NCBI GenBank assembly: GCA_037975125.1
Contig: CM075851.1
Location: 123,967,063-124,031,062, forward strand
DNA length: 64,000 nucleotides
Direction of reading: 5' to 3'
Origin: Latrodectus hesperus
Taxonomy: Eukaryota; Arthropoda; Arachnida; Araneae; Theridiidae
Shown in pieces: positions 63,799 through 64,000 of this stretch; the first letter of the stretch is position 1; every line of letters starts with the position of its first letter. Both the position numbers and the translations under genes were made by a program. The notes below the pieces were generated by a model that saw nothing but the letters and a program-made list of their open reading frames with translations, searched no databases and was not told where the DNA came from.

Positions 63799-64000
<202 letters not shown>

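Overview
The window looks like gene-poor, very AT-rich intergenic or intronic DNA from an animal, most likely an arachnid (spider-like) genome. The basis is several RNase H-bearing I/R1-type and jockey-type non-LTR retrotransposons, Tc1/mariner elements with TA target duplications, a tRNA-derived SINE, many long (TA)n microsatellites, a spliced immunoglobulin exon with phase 1-1 borders, and a 500-N assembly gap. I cannot name the species from sequence alone. There is no prokaryotic or organellar signal.

Layout: 1-9.4 kb holds two non-LTR retrotransposons head to head. Element 1 (minus strand, about 187-4.1 kb) has open ORF1 and ORF2 coupled by a TAATG stop/start overlap. Its RNase H end is missing because another repeat with a (TATG)n tail abuts it. 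Element 2 (plus strand, about 4.13-9.37 kb) has gag, endonuclease, RT and RNase H, but carries one nonsense and three frameshift mutations. 9.4-12.8 kb holds a decayed Tc1-like transposase remnant, then a near-intact Tc1 element (11409-12816) with a single stop codon just after its catalytic glutamate. 12.8-23.3 kb is AT-rich desert, broken by a ~129-bp tandem repeat at 15.3-15.6 kb. 23.3-25.2 kb holds a probable piggyBac N-terminal remnant and a recurrent quasi-palindrome. 28.1-28.9 kb is an internally deleted non-LTR derivative.

30.7-37.1 kb is a degenerate jockey-clade element (minus strand) flanked by ~145-bp direct repeats. One of those repeats is split by a 1533-bp terminal-inverted-repeat element. 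37.4-38.6 kb is a 375-bp tandem repeat running into the gap. A ~250-bp MITE follows at 38.7 kb, a mariner-type transposase remnant at 43.2 kb, a SINE at 48.1 kb, a broken Tc1 element at 48.8-50.3 kb and a decayed third Tc1-like element at 52.0-53.5 kb.

The only convincing host gene sequence is one 336-bp exon at 57610-57945 (minus strand). It encodes a V-type immunoglobulin domain resembling the Sidestep family of neuronal cell-surface proteins. If that call is right, much of the surrounding desert is probably intron of that gene. The window ends inside a (TA)n tract after a ~105-bp minisatellite.

I see no novel multi-gene system. The more unusual items are the coupled stop/start sites, the endonuclease/RNase H deletion derivative, the nested elements at 30-37 kb and the tandem repeat carrying a CTCF-like motif.
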